Shown here: positions 6,713-14,423 of the stretch, piece by piece
Numbering within the stretch: position 1 is the stretch's first letter
Layout of the letters: the number at the start of each line of letters is the position of its first letter
The notes under the pieces: model-generated
Database searches by the model: none
Seen by the model: only the letters and a program-made list of their open reading frames with translations
What the model was told of the DNA's origin: nothing
Translations under genes and position numbers: made by a program
DNA from: Thermoplasmata archaeon
Lineage (GTDB): Archaea; Thermoplasmatota; SW-10-69-26
Reading direction: 5' to 3'
Length of the DNA: 23,838 nucleotides
Assembly: GCA_003561665.1 (NCBI GenBank)
Contig: PWVY01000320.1
Span: forward strand, 1-23,838

Positions 6713-7948
6713 GTGCCGCGCCCCGACCCCGCACAGGGCCTCGCCTCTGAAACGCACCGAGCCAAACGCATCAAGGACCCGGTCCACGACTTCATCGTGG
6801 CAGAGCCCTACGCCCGAGACCTCATCGACACCCCAACCTTCCAACGGTTACGCTTCATCCGACAAACCGGCACCGCGCACCTCGTTTACCCAGGCGCCAA
6901 CCACACCCGCTTCGAACATAGCCTCGGATGCCACCACCTTGCGCGCGTCGCCGCCGCCACGCTAGACCTTCCCCCTGACGAGGCTCGACACCTCGCCACC
7001 GCGGCCCTCCTCCACGACATCGGACACAGCCCCTTTAGCCACACAAGCGAAGCCGTCGTCGAACAAGCCACCGGAAGCGACCACGAAGACATTAGCGTCA
7101 ACCGGATCCACAACGAGCTTACACCAACGCTCGAACACCACGACATCGACCCCTACCAGATCGAGAGCCTCATCCAAGGTGACCATCCCCTCAAAGGCCT
7201 CATCAGCGGCCCCCTTGACATCGACCGCATCGACTACCTCCTCCGGGACGGACACTACACCGGGGTCGCCACAAGCGTCGACGCTCTACGCTTGATGGCC
7301 ACCGTGACCCTCCACAAAGACCGCGTCGTCATGACGAACGATGGCCTCAACGCGGCCGAAAGCCTCCTCGTGACAAGGTTCGCCATGCACTCCGCCGTGT
7401 ACTACCACCACACCTGTCGCGCCGGCGAACTGCTCATGGAACGGGCAATGCTCGCCCTGATCCAAGAAGGAAGCATCACCGGTCAGCAACTCGCCCGCAT
7501 GGACGACTACGATCTCGTTGCCACGTTAAGAGCCGACGAAGGCCCCGCAGGCGAACTCGCCCAGCGCGTCTTCGACCGACGACTCTCCAAGGTCGCCCTC
7601 GAGATCCCCTACAAAGCGCTCGAACCCCGGTGGGTCGAAACGTACAGCGGGGACCTTCAACGCCAAAGGGACCTTGAAAAACGCATCGCTGACCGAGCCA
7701 GCGTGCCCGAGAACGAGGTGCAAGTCGACGCACCAAGCCCCCCCACGCTACCCGAGGTCGATGCCCCCATCCTGGACGATGGGGACATCATCGGGCTCGC
7801 CGAAGCCAGCACCCTGGTTCGAGCCCTCGCGACAGCGCACCAGGACCACTGGCACTTCCGCGTCTACGCACCGCCCGAACATAAGGACGCGGTGGCTGAA
7901 GCGGCCCCGAAAGTCATCACGCTCGAGCGCCCCCTCGACGAGTTCTAA
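6713..7948 (+). CDS. HD-superfamily phosphohydrolase (dNTPase/SAMHD1-like, COG1078 type)
   Basis: 411 residues. Metal-binding HD signatures are complete: H69 in TRFEHSLGCHH, H101-D102 in ALLHDIGHSPFSH, and D169/D171 in GPLDIDRIDYLLRD. The opening RIKDPVHDFI and TFQRLRFIRQTGTAHLVYPGANHTRFEHSLG are characteristic of the dGTPase/SAMHD1-like branch, whose members hydrolyse dNTPs or related phosphoesters. Family membership is firm and substrate is inferred. The GTG at 6713 is the only sensible start upstream of the conserved region, and no Shine-Dalgarno is seen. The C-terminal third (about 340-411) is variable. It converges with the small gene at 7968. Confidence 0.88.
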   Translation: MPRPDPAQGLASETHRAKRIKDPVHDFIVAEPYARDLIDTPTFQRLRFIRQTGTAHLVYPGANHTRFEHSLGCHHLARVAAATLDLPPDEARHLATAALLHDIGHSPFSHTSEAVVEQATGSDHEDISVNRIHNELTPTLEHHDIDPYQIESLIQGDHPLKGLISGPLDIDRIDYLLRDGHYTGVATSVDALRLMATVTLHKDRVVMTNDGLNAAESLLVTRFAMHSAVYYHHTCRAGELLMERAMLALIQEGSITGQQLARMDDYDLVATLRADEGPAGELAQRVFDRRLSKVALEIPYKALEPRWVETYSGDLQRQRDLEKRIADRASVPENEVQVDAPSPPTLPEVDAPILDDGDIIGLAEASTLVRALATAHQDHWHFRVYAPPEHKDAVAEAAPKVITLERPLDEF

Positions 7949-7967
7949 CCAGCGCTTGGATGCTTGA

Positions 7968-8297
7968 TCAAAGCGTATCTTCGACTTCGAACTCAAGCGT
8001 GTCCCATTCATCCGTGGGTGTCTTGATCTTGATGGTGTGAGCACCGTCCTCGATGGATTTCGACCCGGACACGGTCACCGTCATCCCTTTCTCGAACGCG
8101 TAGGAGTTCTCCTCGGAGATCTCCGACGCTTGAACGGTTTCATCTCCCGACGAGAAGGTCACATCCACGGGGGTCCCGTCGATCTCGATGACGGGTGAAC
8201 CCACGATCGTGGACGTGGCGAGGGTGTTCTTAAGCTTGAACTCGAACCCGTCATCGGTCTCGGTCAGGCTGTCGGAAACGTACAGCTTTTTCAGCAT
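7968..8297 (-). CDS. Small beta-rich hypothetical protein
   Basis: 109 residues beginning MLKKLYVSDSLTETDDGFEFKLKNTLATSTIVG, then repeated short strands ending EWDTLEFEVEDTL. It is acidic, has no Cys, no signal peptide and no membrane segment, and looks like a compact beta-sandwich. I have an unverified impression that small archaeal proteins with a similar opening are sometimes labelled HMG-CoA reductase-like. Nothing in this sequence supports a reductase. The ATG at 8297 starts at the patterned region. A GTG at 8315 has AAGGTG five bases before it and is an equally possible start adding six residues. It converges with the HD-domain gene and lies downstream of the cysS pair. Confidence 0.65.
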   Translation of the reverse strand: MLKKLYVSDSLTETDDGFEFKLKNTLATSTIVGSPVIEIDGTPVDVTFSSGDETVQASEISEENSYAFEKGMTVTVSGSKSIEDGAHTIKIKTPTDEWDTLEFEVEDTL

Positions 8298-8374
8298 GAA
8301 TGATGGAACGCGCACAGTCGCACCTTACCCCCCCAGGAGCGTAGGGCACTAAAAACCTTACAGCCATCAAGCGC

Positions 8375-8782
8375 TCACGCGCGCCCCTCGCCACCCCTTG
8401 AGTCATCGGTCTCCTTGCGGCGAGCTGATTGCACCTCTTGCTCCACGAACGCGGCCAACCGGGCTAGGTCTTCCACGGCCCCGTCCGTATCCTCTGGGAT
8501 GTTCCCTTCCGCGATGCGCTCGAAGGTGTCCCGTTGCTCGCGCGGGATTTCCAGGTTGTTCTCCTCCGCCAAAAGGAGGATGAAGCGAGCCGTGGTCGCC
8601 GCCAGAAGCCGTGTCGGCGTCACGAGGTTCGCATTCAGCGTCGCGCGTGCGCCATGCAAGTACTCAAGGGCTCGCGTGTACGGTCCTCCCGCGTCCGGGA
8701 GCGGGTCCTTGTCGGGGATGTACTCGTCTTCGAGCTCGGGCCATTCAGCATCGTCCGGGATGTCCCTTATGCGGCGCGCCAT
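8375..8782 (-). CDS. Hypothetical protein overlapping cysS
   Basis: 135 residues. The first 30 residues are acidic and Pro-rich. Residues about 35-75 (GPYTRALEYLHGARATLNANLVTPTRLLAATTARFILLLAEENN) and 80-125 look like a small all-helical domain, and the end is charged. No catalytic motif or membrane helix is obvious. The ATG at 8782 lies 16 bases inside the cysS 3' end in another frame, so the gene is translated with cysS from one mRNA and may have a related role. Family not recognised. Confidence 0.65.
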   Translation of the reverse strand: MARRIRDIPDDAEWPELEDEYIPDKDPLPDAGGPYTRALEYLHGARATLNANLVTPTRLLAATTARFILLLAEENNLEIPREQRDTFERIAEGNIPEDTDGAVEDLARLAAFVEQEVQSARRKETDDSRGGEGRA

Positions 8783-10170
8783 ACAGGACCCTCGCTGGTG
8801 TCTTCGACGTTGATGCCGATCGTTTCGAGCCCGTCACGGATCTCGTCCGCAAGCTCGAACGCTCCTTCTTCGCGTGCTCTTTCCCGAACGTGCAAGAGTA
8901 GATCGACGAGCTCTGGTTCCAATCCGTCCACGGTTCGTTCCTCTGGAACGATCGCGAACACGTCATCGATGAAAGCGTAAAACGTCTCGATGGCCTTCAC
9001 CACCGCCTTGGTCGGTTGGTGGTCGTCCAGGTATTGGTTGATCCGTCGAGAAAGCGTGTGCATGCTTGCTACGGCTTGAGGCGTGTCGAAGTCATCATCC
9101 ATGGCGTCCGTGATCTCGCTCTTCGCAGCCTCGATCGCTTCAAGCAGGGCTTCATCGTGGCTCTGTTCGCCTTCTTTCGGGGTTGCATCGTGGATGCGTT
9201 CGAGGGGCACCATGAGCCCGTCGAGGGATCGCTCCGCGTCCTTGAGGGCATCCCAGCTGAAGTCGATAGGGCTTTGGTAATGGGTTTGCGCTATCAACAG
9301 GCGGACGGCTTCGGGACGATGCTTTTCGAGCACCTCGCGCGCAGTGACGAAGTTCCCCAGGCTCTTGCTCATCTTCTCCCCGCCGACCGTCACGAACCCG
9401 GTGTGCATCCAGTACTTGGTGAACGGTTCCTTTCCTGTGGCGGCTTCGCTCTGGGCAACTTCGTTCTCGTGATGGGGGAATTTGAGATCTCGACCGCCTC
9501 CGTGAATGTCGATTCGGGGCCCCATGATGGTGGTGGCCATGACGCTGCATTCGATGTGCCACCCCGGCCGCCCTTCTCCCCACGGAGAGGACCAGGAGGG
9601 TTCGTCGGGTTTGGCGCTCTTCCATAGGGCGAAATCTCGCGGGTCTTGCTTCCCTTCCCCTTCGACGTCCCGGTGCTCCTCGATTAACTGGTCGGGGTCC
9701 ATGTTGGAGAGTTTGCCGTACGACTCGAAGCTGTCCACGTCGAAGTACACGTTCCCTTCCGCTTCGTATGCATGACCGTTCTCGATGATGGCTTGGTTCG
9801 TCTCGATGATGTGTTGGATGTGGTCGCTCACTTTCGGCCAGTGGTGAGCTCTTTGCAACCGGAGCGTGTCGAACAGCGCTTCAGCTTTCGCGTGCTCTTC
9901 CCGGGCGAGCTGGAGGGGGTTGACGCCTTCCTCGGCTGCATGGTCGAAGATCTTGTCCTCGACGTCCGTGATGTTCTGCACGTGGATCACATCGTACCCT
10001 TTGTGCTCAAGCCAGCGGCGAACGATGTCGAACGCAACGTATGTTCGGGCATGCCCCGCATGGATGTCCGTGTACGGCGTCAAACCGCACACGTACATGC
10101 GCACTTTCCCCTCCTCGAGGGGTTCGAAGGGGTCTTTGTCACCGGTGAGGCTGTTCGAGATCCGCACCAT
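8767..10170 (-). CDS. cysS: Cysteinyl-tRNA synthetase
   Basis: CysRS charges tRNA-Cys with cysteine using ATP, a class I cytosolic enzyme. The 467 residues show MYVCGLTPYTDIHAGHART, where Cys28 is the first zinc ligand and HAGH (37-40) is the HIGH signature. Further on are GWHIECSVM with the second zinc Cys, IHGGGRDLKFPHHENE with the His/Glu ligands, and GGEKMSKSLGNF with the KMSKS loop, then an alpha-helical anticodon-binding region. Length is standard. The ATG at 10170 begins just before the catalytic domain and has a TATA-like CTTTTCAA about 27 bases upstream. The long open extension beyond it would run through the divergent gene. Confidence 0.96.
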   Translation of the reverse strand: MVRISNSLTGDKDPFEPLEEGKVRMYVCGLTPYTDIHAGHARTYVAFDIVRRWLEHKGYDVIHVQNITDVEDKIFDHAAEEGVNPLQLAREEHAKAEALFDTLRLQRAHHWPKVSDHIQHIIETNQAIIENGHAYEAEGNVYFDVDSFESYGKLSNMDPDQLIEEHRDVEGEGKQDPRDFALWKSAKPDEPSWSSPWGEGRPGWHIECSVMATTIMGPRIDIHGGGRDLKFPHHENEVAQSEAATGKEPFTKYWMHTGFVTVGGEKMSKSLGNFVTAREVLEKHRPEAVRLLIAQTHYQSPIDFSWDALKDAERSLDGLMVPLERIHDATPKEGEQSHDEALLEAIEAAKSEITDAMDDDFDTPQAVASMHTLSRRINQYLDDHQPTKAVVKAIETFYAFIDDVFAIVPEERTVDGLEPELVDLLLHVRERAREEGAFELADEIRDGLETIGINVEDTSEGPVWRAA

Positions 10171-10191
10171 CACGCGGGACAACGCGACCGA

Positions 10192-10201
10192 GTTGAAAAG
10201 G
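10192..10201. promoter_or_regulatory. Possible shared promoter element between cysS and the divergent gene
   Basis: GTTGAAAAGG (plus) / CCTTTTCAAC (minus) is the only AT-rich stretch between cysS (start 10170, minus) and the gene starting at 10262 (plus). It is at leaderless distance for cysS and would give the plus gene a leader of about 35 bases. The TATA match is weak in both directions. Confidence 0.3.
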
Positions 10202-10261
10202 CTCCCGCTCCCGTTCGATGGGCCGACAAGTACGAGAACCCCTTCCGGGGTGTGCAGCGTG

Positions 10262-10585
10262 ATGGTTGAGCATCGCTGGACGATCCCCTGCTCGTTAGAC
10301 CCTGACGAAGCCGAGCAAAAGCTCAAGGAACCGATCCGAACCTTGGAGAAGGAAGGCTTCGATGTGATTCCTCACATCGAGACGGTGGGCTTTTTCGGGT
10401 GGACCTTGCGATGGAGCGAGGATCAAGCCGTCGGCGTGAGCGTGCCACAACCCGGGGGCCCTCAACGGTTGAAGGTGCGAAGCGATCACGAGGCAGTTGG
10501 TGAAACGGTCGTGCAGGCCTTCACCCGGGTTGGACCTCTGAAGGGTGAAACCATCCAGAAAAAACAGGGTAAGGGCACATCGTAA
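10262..10585 (+). CDS. Hypothetical protein
   Basis: 107 residues, mixed alpha/beta: a helix (DPDEAEQKLKEPIRTLEKEGFDV), then strands (GFFGWTLRWSEDQAVGVSVPQPG, QRLKVRSD), then a short helix and a basic tail. The pattern suggests a small single-domain fold with no Cys pair or catalytic signature. The ATG at 10262 has GGGGTG nine bases before it. The open frame upstream is antisense to cysS and was discarded. It is divergent from cysS and 68 bases before the Mrp-type ATPase, which has its own promoter. Family not recognised. Confidence 0.6.
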   Translation: MVEHRWTIPCSLDPDEAEQKLKEPIRTLEKEGFDVIPHIETVGFFGWTLRWSEDQAVGVSVPQPGGPQRLKVRSDHEAVGETVVQAFTRVGPLKGETIQKKQGKGTS

Positions 10586-10622
10586 GCGAGAGCGTGCAGG
10601 GAAAGCTTGAGAGCCCCCGCCC

Positions 10623-10630
10623 TTTACATA
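10623..10630 (+). promoter_or_regulatory. TATA box of the Mrp/NBP35 gene
   Basis: TTTACATA, one of the closest matches to the archaeal TATA consensus in the window, is centred 27-28 bases before the GTG at 10654. This predicts a leaderless mRNA starting with GTG. Confidence 0.6.
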
Positions 10631-10653
10631 CCCTGGGCGGGTAAACAAAGCCT

Positions 10654-11580
10654 GTGCACGACGAGGACCACGAACCGAGCAACGCGGGAGCGAACCCGGC
10701 GCAGGGACCTCATGCCGAGGGCCCCGAAAGCGTTGTGCCTGCCACGGAGGCTCAAAAGCAGCAGGCCAAGCGCCAGTTCGAGCTTCGGATGCGTGTCCAG
10801 GAGACCCTCGAGGACATCGATAACGTCCTGTGCGTGATGAGCGGGAAAGGAGGCGTCGGCAAATCAACCATCGCGGTGAACCTGGCCGTCGCGTTCGCGC
10901 AAGCAGGCCACAAAACGGCCCTTGCGGATTTCGACTTCACGAACCCCAACGATCCTACGCTTCTTGGCCTCTCCGGCGAGCACATGGAGGCCTACGACGA
11001 GGAATTCGTCAAACCCAAAAAAGCTCGAGAGAACCTTCACATGGTCTCCACCGGGTTCCTCGTCGAAGGGGAAGCCCCCATCGCTTGGCGGGGCCCCATC
11101 AAGATGGGCGTGATGCGCCAATTCCTCGCTGATCTCAAATGGGGCCCCCAAGACATCATGGTCGTGGACCTCCCTCCTGGCACCAGTGACGAGGCCCTTA
11201 GCGTCGCCCAGACCTTCCCCCAAGGCACCCCCTGCCTGATCGTGACCACGCCGCAAGAAACCAGTATCGAGAACGTGCGCCAAAACGTGCGCTTCTGCCA
11301 GAACAGCGGGATGACGGTGATCGGCGTCGCTGAGAACTTCAGCGGCGTTCGATGCCCGCACTGCGAAGAAGGCTTCGACCCGTTCCCCGGTGAAGGAGCC
11401 GAGGCCCTCGCCGACGAGGCCGACACGGAGATCCTAGCCCGCATCCCCCTGGACCCCACCACGGGGGCATCCCAAGACCAAGGAACCCCCGCGGTAGAGA
11501 TGGAACCCCCAAGCCCCGTCGGGGACGCCATCAAAGCCCTCGCCAATGACCTTGAGGGCCGGATCGGTTTGACCGACTGA
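10654..11580 (+). CDS. Mrp/NBP35 (ApbC)-family Fe-S carrier P-loop ATPase
   Basis: These ATPases bind and pass on Fe-S clusters to target proteins in the cytosol. The 308 residues contain a deviant Walker A, SGKGGVGKST (63-72), with the lysine pair typical of the MinD/Mrp class. They also have ADFDFTNPNDPTLLG (Walker A' region), VVDLPPGTSDEALSV (Walker B), and CPHC (C234, C237), the bridging cluster-binding pair. The first 45 residues are a charged, low-complexity extension lacking the N-terminal four-Cys motif of NBP35, so it is closer to ApbC/Mrp. The GTG start is supported by promoter spacing. It directly precedes the cytochrome gene. A link to iron-protein assembly is plausible but not shown. 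Confidence 0.92.
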   Translation: MHDEDHEPSNAGANPAQGPHAEGPESVVPATEAQKQQAKRQFELRMRVQETLEDIDNVLCVMSGKGGVGKSTIAVNLAVAFAQAGHKTALADFDFTNPNDPTLLGLSGEHMEAYDEEFVKPKKARENLHMVSTGFLVEGEAPIAWRGPIKMGVMRQFLADLKWGPQDIMVVDLPPGTSDEALSVAQTFPQGTPCLIVTTPQETSIENVRQNVRFCQNSGMTVIGVAENFSGVRCPHCEEGFDPFPGEGAEALADEADTEILARIPLDPTTGASQDQGTPAVEMEPPSPVGDAIKALANDLEGRIGLTD

Positions 11581-11646
11581 ACCGTGACCGGGCGATGCCA
11601 TACCGCGCCATAAAGCACCTCGGTTCGATGTGCTTACCGGGAACCC

Positions 11647-11652
11647 TTTTAA
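11647..11652 (+). promoter_or_regulatory. TATA box of the cytochrome gene
   Basis: TTTTAA followed by TCGG is centred 22-26 bases before the paired ATGs at 11672 and 11675. The spacing fits the second ATG best, as a leaderless start. Confidence 0.55.
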
Positions 11653-11671
11653 TCGGTTCTGGGTTCAGCCC

Positions 11672-13057
11672 ATGATGAGGACACGGCGAGCCCTCCTGCT
11701 GATCTTGACCATCGGGCTCATCGTCGGTCTTGGACCCGCCGCCTGGAGCCAACAGGTCCCGCGAGCGACATGCCTGGATTGCCACGAGGAGGAAGGCATG
11801 GAGTACGCCGTGCTCCGAACCACACCCTACATCGAGATCCCGACAGGCGAACCGCTCGACCTCGATGTGACCGTCGTCAACCCCTGGCTGCACGAGATCA
11901 CGAGTTCGTTCGTCACGCTCAACCTTAGCCAAGCACCCGGCCTCACGTTCGAGAAACCCGACGATATCAACGAAGAGGACGAGTTCACGCTCGGCGTCGG
12001 CGAATCGACCAACATCACCTTCCCCGTCGAAGCAGGAGCGACCGCCGTCGTCGCCACCATGGAACAAACCCCCGACGAGTCTGATCGAGGCCTCAACGAC
12101 GTCGACACACGTCTTTGGTTCCCCGATGGGACCTCACGAGAAGGCCCGCAAGACGGCGTCCGATCTCCCGATCTTCAAGAGGGCGAGATCGAACCCACCA
12201 TCGAGCCGGCCCTCACCGTCGAGCAGATCATCATCGAAGGGGACCGCCTCGCCGATACCGGCGAATGGACCTTCGAGGTCACCCGCCAAACGGGGCCCCC
12301 ACAGGACCCCATCAACACGCGCATCCAGGTTTTCTACAACACCACGGACACCCTCTCTCAGACCCTGAGGGACACCATTGGCCCCCAAGGAAGCGGTAGC
12401 GTCACGTTCCCCGTTCAAGGCCAAGAACGCGGTGATGTGACGATCACGTACTCCGTCGAACTCACCGCGTTCTACGACCATGGGGACATCACGGCCCAAG
12501 ATGAAGGCAACGAGACACTGGACGGGTCCACATCGTTCACGATCGGGGACGAACTGGAGACCGACGACGTCGGGCCCGTCATCCCCGAGCAACCGCCCGT
12601 CAACTGGCCTATGAACGCACGCGCGTGGGGGGAGGTGACCGGGTTCATCGGGCTCTTCCTCGTGCCCATCGCGCTCATCCTTGGCGGAGCGTTCGGACGA
12701 CGTAACGTCCTGTGGGTCAACAAGATCGTGGAAAGCGCTCGCGTCCGCGTGCTCTGGCACAACGCGGTCTCGTTCATCATCCTGTTCCTCACCCTCCTCC
12801 ACATCGCACTTTTCCTCTACGAGCCCGCGTTCGAATGGAGCGTGGGCATGGTCTGGGGAGGCTTGAGCACGCTTGCCCTGATCGGGTTAGCCCTCACCGG
12901 TGGGTTCCAACGAAGCCTCGCGCGTAAGATTGGTTACGCCAAGTGGCGCCTGTTGCACATCGCGATGGCGATCATCTTCGTCGCGACGCTTCTTGTCCAT
13001 GCCATCGTGGACGGCGTGCACTTCGATTGGGCGCGCGCCTGGCTAAGGTTCAGTTGA
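11672..13057 (+). CDS. Membrane cytochrome: c-heme motif, extracytoplasmic domain and diheme b-type (ferric reductase/b561-like) domain
   Basis: 461 residues. A signal peptide (MMRTRRALLLILTIGLIVGLGPAAWS) is followed by one c-type heme site CLDCH (C34, C37, H38). A long acidic, beta-rich extracytoplasmic region of about 280 residues comes next, resembling one or two Ig/CARDB-like domains. The C-terminus has four transmembrane helices. Helices two and four each carry two histidines separated by exactly 13 residues (WHN...LLH and LLH...LVH). This H-x13-H pair is the arrangement that binds two stacked b hemes in ferric reductase/NADPH oxidase-type domains. The expected role is transmembrane electron transfer to or from an outside partner. 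No FAD or NAD(P)H domain is present. The start is supported by promoter spacing. Donor and acceptor are unknown. Confidence 0.8.
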   Translation: MMRTRRALLLILTIGLIVGLGPAAWSQQVPRATCLDCHEEEGMEYAVLRTTPYIEIPTGEPLDLDVTVVNPWLHEITSSFVTLNLSQAPGLTFEKPDDINEEDEFTLGVGESTNITFPVEAGATAVVATMEQTPDESDRGLNDVDTRLWFPDGTSREGPQDGVRSPDLQEGEIEPTIEPALTVEQIIIEGDRLADTGEWTFEVTRQTGPPQDPINTRIQVFYNTTDTLSQTLRDTIGPQGSGSVTFPVQGQERGDVTITYSVELTAFYDHGDITAQDEGNETLDGSTSFTIGDELETDDVGPVIPEQPPVNWPMNARAWGEVTGFIGLFLVPIALILGGAFGRRNVLWVNKIVESARVRVLWHNAVSFIILFLTLLHIALFLYEPAFEWSVGMVWGGLSTLALIGLALTGGFQRSLARKIGYAKWRLLHIAMAIIFVATLLVHAIVDGVHFDWARAWLRFS

Positions 13058-13105
13058 CCCTTGGCACGCGATAACGCGTAAGCCCGCCTATGGCATCGGC
13101 ACCAC

Positions 13106-13113
13106 GCTTAAGT
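13106..13113 (+). promoter_or_regulatory. Promoter of the S19e ribosomal cluster
   Basis: GCTTAAGT is centred about 42 bases before the GTG at 13152, predicting a leader of about 16 bases that carries the GGAGGA ribosome-binding site at 13141-13146, five bases before the start. This gene therefore uses a leadered, Shine-Dalgarno start, unlike many others here. Confidence 0.5.
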
Positions 13114-13151
13114 AGGATACCTGATGTAAGCTCGCATCCTGGAGGAAGAGC

Positions 13152-13610
13152 GTGACCACCGTTTACGACGTCCCTGCTGAACCGCTCATCAAGAAGGCCG
13201 CCGAAGAGCTTCGGTCCTTCGACGAGATTGAGGAACCCGAATGGGCCCCTTTCACACGAACCGGCGGCCACAGGGAAAAGCCCCCAACGGAAGACGGCTG
13301 GTGGTTCACACGCAGCGCAGCCCTCTTACGGAAGGTCTACCTCAAGGGCCCCATCGGGACCGAACGCATCGCTGCCGACTACGGTGGCAAGCGGGACCGA
13401 GGCGCTGCTCCAGGTCACGCCGTGAAAGGCTCCCGGAACATCATCCGCACGAGCCTCCAACAACTCGAAGCAGCTGGCCTCGTCGAGACGAACGAAGACG
13501 GCCGCGGTGGCCGCAAGATCTCGGCCGAAGGCCAACAGTTCCTGGACGGGGTCTCCCACGAGGTCAAACAGGACCTCCTGGATGAGATTCCCGAGCTAGC
13601 GAAATACTAG
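13152..13610 (+). CDS. rps19e: Ribosomal protein S19e
   Basis: Small-subunit protein S19e, shared by archaea and eukaryotes. The 152 residues show the family core: TVYDVPAEPLIKKAAEEL, EPEWAPFTRTGGHREKPP, DGWWFTRSAALLRKVYLKGPIGTERIAADYGG, and GAAPGHAVKGSRNIIRTSLQQLEAAGLVE. Length is normal for archaea. The GTG start is set by GGAGGA five bases upstream. It heads the conserved archaeal string S19e, PDCD5, L39e, L31e, aIF6, separated by 3 to 35 bases and probably one transcript. Confidence 0.97.
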   Translation: MTTVYDVPAEPLIKKAAEELRSFDEIEEPEWAPFTRTGGHREKPPTEDGWWFTRSAALLRKVYLKGPIGTERIAADYGGKRDRGAAPGHAVKGSRNIIRTSLQQLEAAGLVETNEDGRGGRKISAEGQQFLDGVSHEVKQDLLDEIPELAKY

Positions 13611-13613
13611 GTG

Positions 13614-13949
13614 ATGGACTTGGTCGATGAGAACGAGCTTGAGAAGCTTCGGGACAAGAAGCTCCAAGAGCTAGAGCAACAGGCGGAGAACCAACAGGCC
13701 GACCAAGCTCGCCGCGAACAGGTGGAAGCCCAGAAGAAGGCTGTCCTCCGTCAAGTCCTTGAGCCCGAAGCACGAGAACGTCTCCAACGGATCAAGATGG
13801 CCCGGCCCCAGAAAGGCGAGCACCTGGAACAGCAGCTGATCCAGCTGGCCGCCAGCGGGCGCATCAGTCAGAAGCTCACCGACGCGCAACTCAAGCGGAT
13901 CCTTGCGCAATCTCAGGAGAACCGCGAAATCAACATCGAGAGGCGATGA
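13614..13949 (+). CDS. PDCD5-family DNA-binding protein
   Basis: 111 residues, helical and charged, related to eukaryotic PDCD5/TFAR19 and the archaeal DNA-binding proteins usually found next to S19e. The N-terminal helix (ENELEKLRDKKLQELEQQAENQQ) precedes the core LEPEARERLQRIKMARPQKGEHLEQQLIQLAASGRISQKLTDAQLKRILAQ, which carries the family's triple-helix-bundle pattern. The biochemical role in archaea is poorly defined. The ATG at 13614 is preferred, and a GTG directly before it (13611) abuts the S19e stop. It lies four bases before the L39e ATG. Confidence 0.93.
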   Translation: MDLVDENELEKLRDKKLQELEQQAENQQADQARREQVEAQKKAVLRQVLEPEARERLQRIKMARPQKGEHLEQQLIQLAASGRISQKLTDAQLKRILAQSQENREINIERR

Positions 13950-13953
13950 ACAC

Positions 13954-14109
13954 ATGGGTAAGAAGAGCCTCGGTAAGAAGAAACGATTGGCGAAAGCCCA
14001 GAAGCAGAATCGGCGCGTCCCCGCATGGGTCGTGATGAAGACCGACCGCCAGTTCCAGCAACACCCCAAGCGCCACAACTGGCGGCGAAGCAAGCTGAAC
14101 AAGGAGTAG
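13954..14109 (+). CDS. rpl39e: Ribosomal protein L39e
   Basis: 51 residues, exactly the usual archaeal length: MGKKSLGKKKRLAKAQKQNRRVPAWVVMKTDR and NWRRSKLNKE. L39e is a very basic large-subunit protein lining the lower part of the peptide exit tunnel. The short gene lies inside a longer open frame, but the ATG at 13954 is the family start. It is positioned between PDCD5 and L31e with gaps of four and six bases. Confidence 0.95.
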   Translation: MGKKSLGKKKRLAKAQKQNRRVPAWVVMKTDRQFQQHPKRHNWRRSKLNKE

Positions 14110-14115
14110 AGAAGC

Positions 14116-14388
14116 TTGGCTGACGATCTTGTCGAACGTGTCTACAACGTGCCCCTTCGCGCGGCTACGCGCCGTGTGCCTCGTCCCAAGCGAACCCAAC
14201 GTGCGATCCGCGCCATCAGCGAGCACGTTGCTCGTCATATGAAGGCGACAGAGGACGATGTTTGGATCGACAGCCCGATCAACGAGGCGATTTGGGCGAA
14301 AGGTCGCGAGAAACCGCCCGCGACGCTTCGTGTCCGCGCGATCCGGTTCGAAGACGGGGTCGTCGAAGTCTCGCTCCCGGAGGAATAA
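14116..14388 (+). CDS. rpl31e: Ribosomal protein L31e
   Basis: 90 residues with the L31e pattern: ERVYNVPLRAATRRVPRPKRTQRAIRAISEHVARHM, then DVWIDSPINEAIWAKGREKPPATLRVRAIRFEDGVVEVSLPEE. Large-subunit protein near the exit tunnel. The start is TTG at 14116, six bases after the L39e stop, with GAGAAGC just before it. No ATG exists upstream of the conserved region, so TTG is the only plausible start. Confidence 0.95.
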   Translation: MADDLVERVYNVPLRAATRRVPRPKRTQRAIRAISEHVARHMKATEDDVWIDSPINEAIWAKGREKPPATLRVRAIRFEDGVVEVSLPEE

Positions 14389-14423
14389 CCCGCTCAGGGT
14401 GACCGGGGCGAGGGTGCTTATCC

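Noticed and set aside
10171..10326. N-terminal extension of cysS to an upstream ATG
   Set aside because: The extra 52 residues are not part of the CysRS family, would cover the divergent gene's start, and lie upstream of a start with good promoter spacing.
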